From: an uncultured Planktomarina sp.
GTDB taxonomy: Bacteria; Pseudomonadota; Alphaproteobacteria; Rhodobacterales; Rhodobacteraceae
Length of the DNA: 64,000 bases
NCBI GenBank assembly: GCA_943788425.1
Contig: CALSQF010000004.1
Location: 372,001 to 436,000, forward strand
Direction: 5' to 3'
In this document: piece after piece, positions 48,494-57,020 of the stretch
How positions within the stretch are numbered: the stretch's first letter is position 1
How the letters are laid out: each line of letters begins with the position of its first letter
Program-made: the position numbers and the translations under genes
The notes under the pieces: model-generated
What the model was told of the DNA's origin: nothing
The model's database searches: none
The model's input: only the letters and a program-made list of their open reading frames with translations

Positions 48494-48900
48494 CATTATC
48501 AGACAAAACTAACTTGAGCCGTGCAGGGCGGTTCCGTAGCCTCGCCGTATGACAAAACACTCCCCATTCAGGTACTTTAAAACGAGCCCCGAGATCATCC
48601 GCTTGGCTGTGATGCTGTATGTTCGTTTTCCGCTCTCACTCCGTAACGTGGAAGATCTTCTGCACGAACGAGGCATTGAGATCAGCCATGAAACAGTTCG
48701 GTTTTGGTGGAACAGATTTGGTCCGATGTCTGCAGAAGTTCGCTGCAGTCCACTCTTCAGTCCACAACCATTTCAATCAGGAACGCCACTTCTGCTCACG
48801 AGACAATTTCAAGCTCAATCGAACCGCCGCTCTTACTGAGTGGCGCCAACTATTGAGCGCATAGATTTAGGCTGCGCCAGCAATTAGATGCGAGTTCTCA
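48494..48900 (+). mobile_element. IS6-family element remnant with internally deleted transposase
   Basis: From ATG 48549 the first 60 codons read MTKHSPFRYFKTSPEIIRL... VEDLLHERGIEISHETVRFWW, the N-terminal domain of IS6-family transposases. Soon after NRFGPM the sequence jumps, in another frame, to SVHNHFNQERHFCSRDNFKL and TEWRQLLSA with stop at 48864, the normal C-terminus. The DDE catalytic core is therefore missing and the copy is dead. The left end is ggcattatcagacaaaact at about 48495. A related left end occurs at about 59030. Confidence 0.8.
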
Positions 48901-48918
48901 ATAATAGGGCCGCACAAA

Positions 48919-49797
48919 TCAATCTCCGATTGGTTTAGGTCCGGGGTCTTTGGTCAATGGCAACAGCGATGTTCGGATGCGCCGCAGGTTCTCTTTGACT
49001 CGTTCTGGCCGCTTTCTCGCAGCACCGGCGGCCAGGACATCGACAATCGCAATGTAGACAAGACGCGAGGCTGAGGGTTTGTAAATGTCTTGATCTTCAG
49101 GAATATCGATTTGGATTGAAATGTCCGTTAGCAGTGCAAGGTCTGAGCCGGTTTTGGTTAAGCTGATCGTAGTTGCGCCATATTGTTTGGCGATTGCAAT
49201 GCTATCCAAAAGTTCAGCAGGTTGACCACTTGATGAAATTGCGACCAGCACATCACCTTCGATCAGGGTCGAGGATAGCATGCGCTGGAGATAACCGTCG
49301 GCATGCGCCTCTGCGGGAATACCAAGCCGAAAAAACCTGTTGGCCCCCTCACGAGCAACATTGGCAGAGCCCCCGCCAACACCAAGAAAGGCTATGCGGC
49401 GGGCATCGGCAAGTTTGTCTGTTGCTTGTTCAATCGCCTCACTATCCAGTTGCCCACGAACCAGCGTCAGAGTGTCGACCAATGTACTGAACACCTGTGT
49501 TACCAATTGCCCGGTTTCAGATTGATCTCCGCTTGCCCCCCCAAGGTATTGCAAACTGACCGCCACGTTTTGCGCAAGTCTGATTTGAAAGTCGCGGAAC
49601 CCTTCGCAGCCGATTGTTGTACAGAATCGATTCACTGTCGCGACAGAAACCTCGGTTGCCGCTGCAATCTCGTGCTGCGAAAGAAAAGAGATTCCCTCAA
49701 GGTTTGCCAGCACAAAATCAGCAACCAGTTGCTCGCGCTTGGGGAAAGCTCCGTTCAGAGTGCGCACATGCGAGATGAGATCGATAACTTCGAGCAT
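48919..49797 (-). CDS. RpiR-family transcriptional regulator
   Basis: A 292-residue regulator with an N-terminal HTH_6 domain (about residues 15-75, SQHEIAAATEVSVATVNRFC as the recognition helices) and a C-terminal SIS sugar-phosphate-binding domain (about 120-250, GVGGGSANVAREGANRF and VAISSSGQPAELLDS). RpiR/MurR/HexR proteins respond to phosphosugars or related acids. It is transcribed after ridA with a 16-base gap and away from the ABC operon, which it most likely controls through two palindromes at 50227 and 50299. Confidence 0.93.
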   Translation of the reverse strand: MLEVIDLISHVRTLNGAFPKREQLVADFVLANLEGISFLSQHEIAAATEVSVATVNRFCTTIGCEGFRDFQIRLAQNVAVSLQYLGGASGDQSETGQLVTQVFSTLVDTLTLVRGQLDSEAIEQATDKLADARRIAFLGVGGGSANVAREGANRFFRLGIPAEAHADGYLQRMLSSTLIEGDVLVAISSSGQPAELLDSIAIAKQYGATTISLTKTGSDLALLTDISIQIDIPEDQDIYKPSASRLVYIAIVDVLAAGAARKRPERVKENLRRIRTSLLPLTKDPGPKPIGD

Positions 49798-49813
49798 TGT
49801 CTTGGTGTGCCTC

Positions 49814-50212
49814 TCATACGGGCTTATATGCCACTACATCCATTTCAACCTTGGCGTCTACCATTAGCGCACTTTGCACTGTGGCCCGCGCGGGTGGATG
49901 TGCGGCGAAATATTTAGCAAAGACCGAATTGAAACTGGTGAAATCCCGTGGATCGTCCAGCCAAACGCCGACTTGTACCACATGCGCCAAGCTGCAATCT
50001 GCAAGTTTTAGAACGGCGATGATATTGGCTATAACAGCTTCTGACTGTGCGATGATCCCCCCTGTGACAACTTCGCCGTCAACTGTCGGGACTTGCCCGG
50101 ATACATAGATAAAATCCCCCGCACGCACGGCTTTAGAAAAGGGGCGCGGCGTGCCGCCAGCAGCAGCGTCTGCGCCGTCAAAGCGGATGATTTTTTGTGG
50201 AGTAGTTTGCAT
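49814..50212 (-). CDS. ridA: RidA-family enamine/imine deaminase
   Basis: A 132-residue RidA/YjgF protein with FIYVSGQVPTVDGEVV, and the active-site Arg109 and Glu123 in PPARATVQSALMVDAKVEMD. RidA hydrolyses reactive 2-aminoacrylate-type enamines released by PLP-dependent dehydratases. The presence of a D-serine-dehydratase-like enzyme in the divergent operon gives it a direct job here. It is co-transcribed with the RpiR gene and divergent from the ABC operon. Confidence 0.92.
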   Translation of the reverse strand: MQTTPQKIIRFDGADAAAGGTPRPFSKAVRAGDFIYVSGQVPTVDGEVVTGGIIAQSEAVIANIIAVLKLADCSLAHVVQVGVWLDDPRDFTSFNSVFAKYFAAHPPARATVQSALMVDAKVEMDVVAYKPV

Positions 50213-50226
50213 ATTGGTAACCTTTA

Positions 50227-50241
50227 TGTAAGTTATTTACA
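50227..50241. promoter_or_regulatory. Candidate RpiR operator, site 1
   Basis: The perfect palindrome TGTAA-GTTAT-TTACA (extended by one more pair to ATGTAA/TTACAT) lies just upstream of ridA. The same arms and spacing recur at 50299. The form resembles known RpiR-family boxes such as HexR (TGTAAT...ATTACA). Confidence 0.65.
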
Positions 50242-50298
50242 TTTTATACTCGGTTTAGCTGACTTTTCCAAATAATATTTGACTATTATTGGCTAAAT

Positions 50299-50313
50299 TG
50301 TAAGATATTTACA
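50299..50313. promoter_or_regulatory. Candidate RpiR operator, site 2
   Basis: TGTAA-GATAT-TTACA, identical to site 1 except for one base of the spacer, 72 bases from it and 45 bases before the start codon of the solute-binding protein gene. Two matching sites in a divergent gap next to an RpiR gene suit repression of both arms. Confidence 0.65.
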
Positions 50314-50357
50314 TCTAAATAAAATTAACTTGAAACATCATAACGAAGGAGATTGAG

Positions 50358-51899
50358 ATGAAACTGAAAATTTGGATGAAATCTGCGCTGGCAGTGGGGG
50401 CTTTGATGACCCTGACAAGCGGGGCATATGCCGATGGCATGTTGCGCTATGCTACCGTGGGCGAACCTCCCAGCCTTGATCAACAGGTTGTTACCTCTGA
50501 TCTGGCAACCACCATTGCGCATCATATGTTTGAAGGTTTGTACACCTTTAATGCGTCCAATGCGCCAGTACCGCTGCTAGCATCTGGCGAAACTGTGTCC
50601 GCAGATGGCAAAACAATTGTAATTGCGCTGCGCGAGGGTGTTAAGTTTCATAATGGTCAGGCTATGACATCTGCCGACGTCCTGGCATCACTTCAGCGTT
50701 GGGGCGAATTTGGCTCACGTGGCAGCCTGATTTTTGATCACGTCGACAGTGTTGAGGCGAGTGGAGATTATGAGATCACCATAAATCTTAAAGAGCCCTT
50801 CGGCCCTTGGAAAAATCTAATGGCCTTTATAAACGGTGGTCCCGCGATCTATCCAGCTAGCGTTATGGAAGGCGCTACAAAGGAACCAATCTCTCCTGAT
50901 CAGTACATTGGGACAGGTCCATACAAGTTCAACGAATGGGAGGCCAATCGCTATGTAGAGTTGGTGCGCTTTGACGGTTACATTTCGCCCGAGGGAGCGG
51001 CCGACGGATACGGCGGTGAACGAGCGACTAATTTTGATACACTCCGTTTTATCCCAGTGTCTGATGTGGGTACTCGGGTCGCCGGGGTTCGCGCTGGAGA
51101 CTACGACTATGCCGAAAGCATTCCGGGTGATTTGTTTGCAGATTTGGATGCAGATACGGGCGTGAAAACCATGCTTAATGGCGGGCCAATTTTTGGTTTG
51201 GTCTTTCTAAACTCCAGCGATGGTCCATTGAAAGAAAACTTTGCGCTGCGTCGCGCCATTCAGACGGCCATCGACAAAACACCCGCCTTGCAAGTTGCTA
51301 TTGGGCCTGAAGGTCTGTGGCGCGCCAATGGCTCTTTTGCTCCAGAGGGCAGTGTTTGGGCTACTAAAGCAGGCACCGAAAACTATAGTCGTGGAGACGC
51401 AGAAGCGGCAAAAGCTATGGCGGCAGAGGCCGGCTACGACGGTCAACCGATCAAGTTCATGGTCTCGACCAACTATCCGTTCCATTATGACAGTGCGATC
51501 GTTTATACTAAGCAGTTGGCGCAGGCGGGGTTCAATATTGACCTTCAAGTCTATGACTGGGCGACACTGATCGAAAAGCGCGCGCAGCCTGACCAGTGGG
51601 ATTTGTTCTTTACACACCATGGTTTTGTGCCGGATCCAATCTTGATCTCTGTGATGAACGACAATTACCCCGGTTGGTGGGCAACTCCTGAAAAGAAAGC
51701 TTTGAAAGATCGTTTCACAGCGTCCTCAGACCCGAGTGAGCGTCAGAAAATTTGGGCGGAGCTTCAGGCCTTGATCTACGAGCAGGTGCCAACAATGAAG
51801 ACCGGCGACGTTTATACCTACAACATTGCCTCTCCAAAACTGAAAGGCCTTGGCAAACAGACTTTGATTTGGCCAAGCTTCTGGAACGTTTCCAAGTAA
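50358..51899 (+). CDS. ABC transporter substrate-binding protein, family 5 (peptide type)
   Basis: A 513-residue periplasmic protein with a Sec signal peptide (cleavage after GAYA, before DGMLRYA) and the SBP_bac_5 fold: YATVGEPPSLDQQVV, KFHNGQAMTSADVLASL and YIGTGPYKFNEW. Family members bind di- and oligopeptides, amino-acid derivatives or opines. It is the first gene of the operon with a strong GAAGGAGA site. Downstream lies a hairpin, then the permease and ATPase genes. Confidence 0.93.
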   Translation: MKLKIWMKSALAVGALMTLTSGAYADGMLRYATVGEPPSLDQQVVTSDLATTIAHHMFEGLYTFNASNAPVPLLASGETVSADGKTIVIALREGVKFHNGQAMTSADVLASLQRWGEFGSRGSLIFDHVDSVEASGDYEITINLKEPFGPWKNLMAFINGGPAIYPASVMEGATKEPISPDQYIGTGPYKFNEWEANRYVELVRFDGYISPEGAADGYGGERATNFDTLRFIPVSDVGTRVAGVRAGDYDYAESIPGDLFADLDADTGVKTMLNGGPIFGLVFLNSSDGPLKENFALRRAIQTAIDKTPALQVAIGPEGLWRANGSFAPEGSVWATKAGTENYSRGDAEAAKAMAAEAGYDGQPIKFMVSTNYPFHYDSAIVYTKQLAQAGFNIDLQVYDWATLIEKRAQPDQWDLFFTHHGFVPDPILISVMNDNYPGWWATPEKKALKDRFTASSDPSERQKIWAELQALIYEQVPTMKTGDVYTYNIASPKLKGLGKQTLIWPSFWNVSK

Positions 51900-51909
51900 G
51901 GTTCTTCCC

Positions 51910-51939
51910 AGCCCCCTGCTAAACTTAAAGCGGGGGGCT
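51910..51939 (+). terminator. Strong intercistronic hairpin without T tract
   Basis: An 11-bp stem (AGCCCCCTGCT with AGCGGGGGGCT, one G-T pair) around an 8-base loop, between the binding-protein and permease genes. Without a T run it is more likely a partial terminator or mRNA 3'-end protector that keeps the binding-protein message more abundant than the rest, as is common in ABC operons. Confidence 0.6.
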
Positions 51940-51970
51940 AACTCACCCATTCCAGTCAATTGAGGTTAAT

Positions 51971-52918
51971 ATGCTAGCGTATACTGCAAAACGCCTTTTG
52001 ACTCTTATCCCAACGCTTCTGGCAGCATCTATTTTGGTGTTTCTTTTTGTGCACCTAATCCCTGGGGATCCTGCTGCAATCCTGTTGGGCGACACGGCGA
52101 CGCCTGAAGAGGTGGCACAACTTTCTGCTGAAATGGGCTTTGACCGTCCCCTCTATGTCCAATATTTTATTTGGCTGGGTAATGTCTTGCAAGGCGATCT
52201 CGGCACTTCAATTTTCTTTCGCCAACCGGTCTTATCGGTCATCGGCAGTGGGGCTGAGACGTCGATCTTGCTCGCAAGTATGACAATGATTTGGATCATC
52301 CTCATTGGCTTACCAATTGGCATTTTATCTGCTACCAAACAAGGAACCTGGATTGATCAGATTACTTCAAGCGGGGCGATGTTGGCTGCGTCCATCCCGA
52401 CCTTCTGGCTTGGCCTTTACCTGATCATGATCTTTTCTGTGACACTGGGATGGTTCCCGAGTTCTGGCTTTCCGTCGCTGTCGGATCACGGCGGTATAAC
52501 AAACTTACGCTATCTGCTGCTTCCAAGCCTGACCTTAGCCGCGCCAAACGCAGCTTTGATTGTTCGGTTGGTCCGCGCCTCTATGCTGGATGTCTCGCGC
52601 GAGGATCATGTCCGCACCGCCCGGGCGAAAGGGCTGCATCCGACGCGGGTAGCCATCAAGCACATATTCCGCAATGCTTTGATCGCTGTTGCTGCAGCGT
52701 TCGGATTTACTTTTGCTGCCCTGATATCTGAGGCGGTTGTGACTGAAACTGTGTTCTCGCTCCCTGGAATTGGACGACTTGTCGTTCAATCTATCTTGCG
52801 CCGGGATTATCCGGTCATACAAGGAGTCATCCTTGTGATTGTTGTTCTATACATGGTTGTCAACTTGGCCGTGGACCTCGCCTATGCGCGGTTAGATCCA
52901 AGGGTATCTCTAAAATGA
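51971..52918 (+). CDS. ABC transporter permease, DppB-like
   Basis: A 315-residue inner-membrane permease with an N-terminal signal-anchor (LLTLIPTLLAASILVFLFVH), the LIPGDPA loop and about six membrane helices. The cytoplasmic EAA loop that contacts the ATPase reads RTARAKGLHPTRVAIKHIFR. GAGG lies 9 nt before ATG 51971. The stop overlaps the start of the next permease by 4 bases (ATGA). Confidence 0.94.
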   Translation: MLAYTAKRLLTLIPTLLAASILVFLFVHLIPGDPAAILLGDTATPEEVAQLSAEMGFDRPLYVQYFIWLGNVLQGDLGTSIFFRQPVLSVIGSGAETSILLASMTMIWIILIGLPIGILSATKQGTWIDQITSSGAMLAASIPTFWLGLYLIMIFSVTLGWFPSSGFPSLSDHGGITNLRYLLLPSLTLAAPNAALIVRLVRASMLDVSREDHVRTARAKGLHPTRVAIKHIFRNALIAVAAAFGFTFAALISEAVVTETVFSLPGIGRLVVQSILRRDYPVIQGVILVIVVLYMVVNLAVDLAYARLDPRVSLK

Positions 52919-53766
52919 ACACTTTGATTTTCTTCCAAACTGCATTTGCCGGCCGCAGGCTTGCCACATTAGGTTTTCTCTGGCTCGTCATGATTACAGT
53001 AGCGGCATTGGCGGCACCGCTCATTGCTCCCTTTGATCCGCTTGAGATTGACCCGGTGGGCCGATTGGCAGAACCGGGATGGCCAAATCTCTTTGGCACA
53101 GACCACTTTGGCCGTGATACGTTCTCGCGCGCGGTATATGGCGCCCGCATGACGGTGATCATTGGGACGGGCAGCGTCGCTGTTGCTCTTTTAGCAGGTG
53201 GCTTGATTGGTATGATCTCAGCCTATTTTACCCGATTGGGCCATTTTCTTATGCGCTGTGTGGATGTCCTGATGGCTTTCCCCGCTTTACTGATGGCGCT
53301 TGCCTTGATCACGCTGCTGGAGCGAAGTGTATTCAACACGATCCTTGTGATCGGTATTGTCTACGCCACCACCACCGCCCGGATCCTATATGGTATGACA
53401 TTGAAATTGAGGGGCGAAGTGTTCGTTGATGCTGCTGTCTGCTCTGGCGCTGGACACTTTTCCATTCTCTTTCGTCACATTCTGCCGAATCTCGTCTCAC
53501 CTTTGCTGGTGCAAGCCAGCTTCATATTTGCCTTTGCGCAGTTACAGGCCGCTGCACTTGATTTTCTCGGTCTTGGCCTGCCACCCGAAGTGCCAAGTTG
53601 GGGCAATATGCTGTCCGAAGAACGCATCTATGTCACCCGCGCCCCATGGCTTCTGATCTATCCCGGCATGCTGATTGTGTTGTCAGTTTTTTCTATGAAC
53701 CTAGTGGGGGACGCGCTGCGTGACAGCATCGATCCGCGCTTTAAAGACGATATTGCGGGGGTCTGA
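52915..53766 (+). CDS. ABC transporter permease, DppC-like
   Basis: A 283-residue permease. The N-terminal helix is followed by the conserved periplasmic LFGTDHFGRDTFSRAVYGAR. About six membrane segments and an EAA-like loop (VFVDAAVCSGAGHFSILFRHI) are seen, then the FLGLGLPPEVPSWGNMLSE end typical of DppC/OppC. It forms the channel heterodimer with the preceding gene, which it overlaps by 4 bases. Confidence 0.94.
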   Translation: MNTLIFFQTAFAGRRLATLGFLWLVMITVAALAAPLIAPFDPLEIDPVGRLAEPGWPNLFGTDHFGRDTFSRAVYGARMTVIIGTGSVAVALLAGGLIGMISAYFTRLGHFLMRCVDVLMAFPALLMALALITLLERSVFNTILVIGIVYATTTARILYGMTLKLRGEVFVDAAVCSGAGHFSILFRHILPNLVSPLLVQASFIFAFAQLQAAALDFLGLGLPPEVPSWGNMLSEERIYVTRAPWLLIYPGMLIVLSVFSMNLVGDALRDSIDPRFKDDIAGV

Positions 53767-53770
53767 TCAC

Positions 53771-54745
53771 ATGGCATTGCTGGAGGTTCAAGATCTTGAG
53801 ATAGCCGTCAGGACAAAGGGCAAGCTTTTGCCAGTTGTTCAAGGCGTGTCCTTTGACGTTGATGACAATGAAACTCTGGGCATCGTTGGTGAAAGTGGTT
53901 GTGGCAAAAGTCTTACTGCGCTGGCGATTATGGGACTTTTGGGGGGCACCACCGTGCGGATCACTGGCGGGAATATCCGCTTTGATGGTATGGATTTGTT
54001 GACGCTTTCTGACGGTGAACGGCGCAGCATCATGGGCAACCGGATGGCGATGATTTTCCAAGAACCGATGACGAGTCTCAACCCTGTCTACCGCATTGGT
54101 GACCAAATCATCGAAAACATTCGCCAGCATCAAAAAATGACCAATGCACAGGCGCGCGACCGCGCGGTTGAATTGCTGAGCCTTGTGCGGATCCCAAACC
54201 CGTCTGAACGTGTAGACAGTTTTCCCCATCAAATGTCTGGTGGACAACGTCAGAGAGTCATGATCGCAATGGCTTTATCTTGTGATCCTAAACTGCTGAT
54301 CGCAGACGAGCCCACGACTGCGTTGGATGTGACAGTGCAGAAAGAAGTTCTCGATTTGATGGCGGACCTTCAGACCCGTATGGGGACAGCTATCGTTCTG
54401 ATCAGCCATGATCTAGGGGTGATTTCGGAGACCTGCGATAAGGTCGCGGTTATGTATCGCGGCCGCGTGGTCGAGGCCGCTGCAACAGAAAATCTGTTCA
54501 CAGAATTGGCCCATCCTTATACGCGCGGATTGTTGAACTCAATTCCGGTGGTAGATAGCGATGTTGATTGGCTTGAGGCGATACCCGGCCGAGTGCCGAC
54601 ATTGGAAGAAGAGTTAACCGGCTGTGCGTTCCACCCGCGTTGTGCTTTGGTGACAAAGTTATGCGCCACCACCGTGCCTCAAGAGATTGAGTACAAACCT
54701 GGCCATTCTGTCCGGTGCCATTTTTCTGGAAAGGTCGCACCATGA
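53771..54745 (+). CDS. ABC transporter ATP-binding protein, DppD-like
   Basis: A 324-residue ATPase. Walker A GESGCGKS is at 40-47, the signature is [12 protein letters not shown], Walker B is [13 protein letters not shown], and the switch His is in LISHDLGV. The C-terminal oligopeptide-type extension with the cysteine-containing [18 protein letters not shown] segment, which can hold an Fe-S cluster in this family, is present. ATG 53771 starts 5 bases after the permease stop. It overlaps the second ATPase by 4 bases. Confidence 0.94.
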   Translation: MALLEVQDLEIAVRTKGKLLPVVQGVSFDVDDNETLGIVGESGCGKSLTALAIMGLLGGTTVRITGGNIRFDGMDLLTLSDGERRSIMGNRMAMIFQEPMTSLNPVYRIGDQIIENIRQHQKMTNAQARDRAVELLSLVRIPNPSERVDSFPHQMSGGQRQRVMIAMALSCDPKLLIADEPTTALDVTVQKEVLDLMADLQTRMGTAIVLISHDLGVISETCDKVAVMYRGRVVEAAATENLFTELAHPYTRGLLNSIPVVDSDVDWLEAIPGRVPTLEEELTGCAFHPRCALVTKLCATTVPQEIEYKPGHSVRCHFSGKVAP

Positions 54746-55554
54746 CTGAACCTTTACTTCGTGTAATTGACCTTAAGACACATTTTCGCATCAAAGCTTC
54801 ATGGATGTTTGGCGAGAAGCAGTTGATTAAGGCTGTTGATGGGGTTTCTTTCGACATTGCTCCAGGGGAAGTGCTTAGCCTTGTTGGTGAATCTGGGTGT
54901 GGAAAATCCACAGTGGGGCGTACACTTACCCATCTGGATCAAGCTACATCTGGGCGGGCGTTGTTTGAAGGCCAAGATTTTTTAGTGATGTCACCCATTG
55001 AATTCCGTCCCTTACGACGCGAAATTCAAATGATATTTCAAGACCCTTTTGCCTCCCTCAACCCGCGCCTCAAGATTGAACAGACTTTAGGAGAGCCGCT
55101 TTTTATCCACGGGTTATGCAAGACTTGGGACGAGGCGCGCGCCAAAATAGCGGTGATGCTGGAAACTGTTGGAATGGACCCACTGGTTATGAAACGCCAT
55201 CCGCATGAGTTTTCGGGCGGCCAGCGCCAACGCATCGGGATTGCACGTGTTATGATCCTGAAACCCAAACTGGTGATCGCCGATGAGGCCGTATCGGCGT
55301 TGGACGTGTCTATTCAGGCGCAGGTTCTGAACCTTCTCAAAAAACTGCAACAGGATAGTGGTGTATCGATGCTGTTCATCAGTCATGATCTGGGTGTTGT
55401 GCGCCACATCAGCGATCAGGTAGCGGTCATGCATGAGGGAAAAATCGTGGAAATTGGCCGGAAACGCCAGATATTTGAGGCTCCCCAGCACGAATATACT
55501 CGTAAACTTCTCGAGTCTATCCCGAGGGTCAAAATCGGAAAGGAGGTTGCGTGA
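54742..55554 (+). CDS. ABC transporter ATP-binding protein, DppF-like
   Basis: A 270-residue ATPase. Walker A GESGCGKS is at 49-56, QMIFQDPFASLNPRL is the Q-loop, FSGGQRQRIGIARVM the signature and VIADEAVSALDVS Walker B. The usual Pro in the Walker B ADEP is Ala here (ADEAVSALD), a common variant. It lacks the long C-terminal cysteine region of its partner and ends right after LLESIPRV, which is short for DppF. The stop overlaps the metallopeptidase start by one base. Confidence 0.93.
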   Translation: MTEPLLRVIDLKTHFRIKASWMFGEKQLIKAVDGVSFDIAPGEVLSLVGESGCGKSTVGRTLTHLDQATSGRALFEGQDFLVMSPIEFRPLRREIQMIFQDPFASLNPRLKIEQTLGEPLFIHGLCKTWDEARAKIAVMLETVGMDPLVMKRHPHEFSGGQRQRIGIARVMILKPKLVIADEAVSALDVSIQAQVLNLLKKLQQDSGVSMLFISHDLGVVRHISDQVAVMHEGKIVEIGRKRQIFEAPQHEYTRKLLESIPRVKIGKEVA

Positions 55555-57020
55555 TGCAAAGTTCCAAGCGTGTTTTCCTAGGGTCAATTGCGACAGAGAC
55601 TAACACGTTTTCGCCGCTGAGGACAGATATTCAGGATTTTAAGGAAAGCTTCTATGCCCCCCCAGGAGGACACCCGAAGACGCCGACTTTGTGTAGTGCC
55701 GTCTATCCGGTAGCCCGCGCTCGAGCAGCCGAATTTAACTGGCAAATTGTTGAGGGAACCGCGTCTTGGGCAGAGCCCGGTGGGATTGTAAATCAGCACA
55801 CGTGGGAATTTCTACGTGATCAGCTATTGGCCGAACTCAGAGCAGCAATGCCTGTTGATATCGTACTTCTTGGCCTGCATGGTGCCATGGTTTCGCAAGG
55901 CTGTCTGGACTGTGAGGGGGAATTACTCGCCGCAGTGCGTGAGATTGTTGGCACATCGGCGATTATTGGTGCGACCTTTGATCCGCACAGTCATCTTTCC
56001 GAACGCCGGATGGAAAATGCAAATTTGATTACGGTATTTAAAGAATTCCCGCATACCGACTTCGTTGAAGTGGCTGAGAGCTTGGTGACCTTGGTGCAGC
56101 GCGCATCACTGGGTGATGTAAGTCCTGTGATCAGTAGCTTTGATTGTAAAATGATCGAAATTTTTCCAACTAGCCGAGAACCGATGCGCGGGTTTGTAGA
56201 CAAGATTAAAGCACTTGAAGGGCAGGGTTCAGTTCTAACCATCTCAGTCATTCACGGATTTATGGCTGGTGATGTACCTGATCTTGGATCGCGGATCGTG
56301 GTAGTCACAGACAATGACCGAAGCGGTGGTGACCGACTTGCCGCAGAGCTAGGGGCCGAATTGTTCTCAATGCGTGGTAAGACGCGGCCCGAATTTTTAA
56401 CGTTACAAGCTGCTTTTGATAAAGCTGAGGCTACCAGAGCAATGCCTGTGGTTGTCGCTGATGTGTGGGACAATCCCGGTGGTGGCGTCCCGGGCGATTC
56501 CACGATATTTTTGCGCGAAATGTTGCGTCGCAGAATTAAGAACGCTGCTTTTGCTACGATCTGGGATCCAATTGCTGTCCGCACTTGTTTTTCCGCTGGA
56601 GAGGGTGCTGCGTTTCGACTGCGGTTTGGTGCCAAAATGTCGGAGTATGCTGGTGAGCCACTGGACGCGCAGGTCATCGTCCGACGAGCTATGCGCGATG
56701 CAGTCCAGAGCTTTGGGCAAAGTGTTGTCCCATTAGGTGACGCAGTATGGATTGAGGTAGGTGGGATCGACGTCATATTGAACTCGGTACGGAGTCAGGT
56801 GTTCAACCCTGACGTTTTTTCCAATTTTGGAATTGATCCTAAGCGAAAGAAAACTCTCATCGTTAAGTCGACGAACCATTTTCAAGATGCATTCTCTCGA
56901 ATTTCGCAAGATATCCTATATGTTGCTGTGGACGGTCCCTATCCCAACAATCCCGAAACAAACGTCTATAAAAATCTGACTAGAGACATCTGGCCTCGTG
57001 TGGAGAACCCTCATGGATGA
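55554..57020 (+). CDS. M81 family metallopeptidase (MlrC-like)
   Basis: A 488-residue protein of the MlrC family, named after microcystinase C, which cleaves the linear tetrapeptide left from microcystin. The N-terminus is LGSIATETNTFSPLRTDI. Likely zinc ligands are Asp143 and His145 in ATFDPHSHLS and His167 in FKEFPHTDF. The MlrC C-terminal domain includes VADVWDNPGGGVPGDST. Most M81 members sit next to ABC importers and act on unknown amide bonds, often with D-residues. AAGGAGG lies 7 nt before ATG 55554. It overlaps the next gene by 8 bases. Confidence 0.92.
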   Translation: MQSSKRVFLGSIATETNTFSPLRTDIQDFKESFYAPPGGHPKTPTLCSAVYPVARARAAEFNWQIVEGTASWAEPGGIVNQHTWEFLRDQLLAELRAAMPVDIVLLGLHGAMVSQGCLDCEGELLAAVREIVGTSAIIGATFDPHSHLSERRMENANLITVFKEFPHTDFVEVAESLVTLVQRASLGDVSPVISSFDCKMIEIFPTSREPMRGFVDKIKALEGQGSVLTISVIHGFMAGDVPDLGSRIVVVTDNDRSGGDRLAAELGAELFSMRGKTRPEFLTLQAAFDKAEATRAMPVVVADVWDNPGGGVPGDSTIFLREMLRRRIKNAAFATIWDPIAVRTCFSAGEGAAFRLRFGAKMSEYAGEPLDAQVIVRRAMRDAVQSFGQSVVPLGDAVWIEVGGIDVILNSVRSQVFNPDVFSNFGIDPKRKKTLIVKSTNHFQDAFSRISQDILYVAVDGPYPNNPETNVYKNLTRDIWPRVENPHG

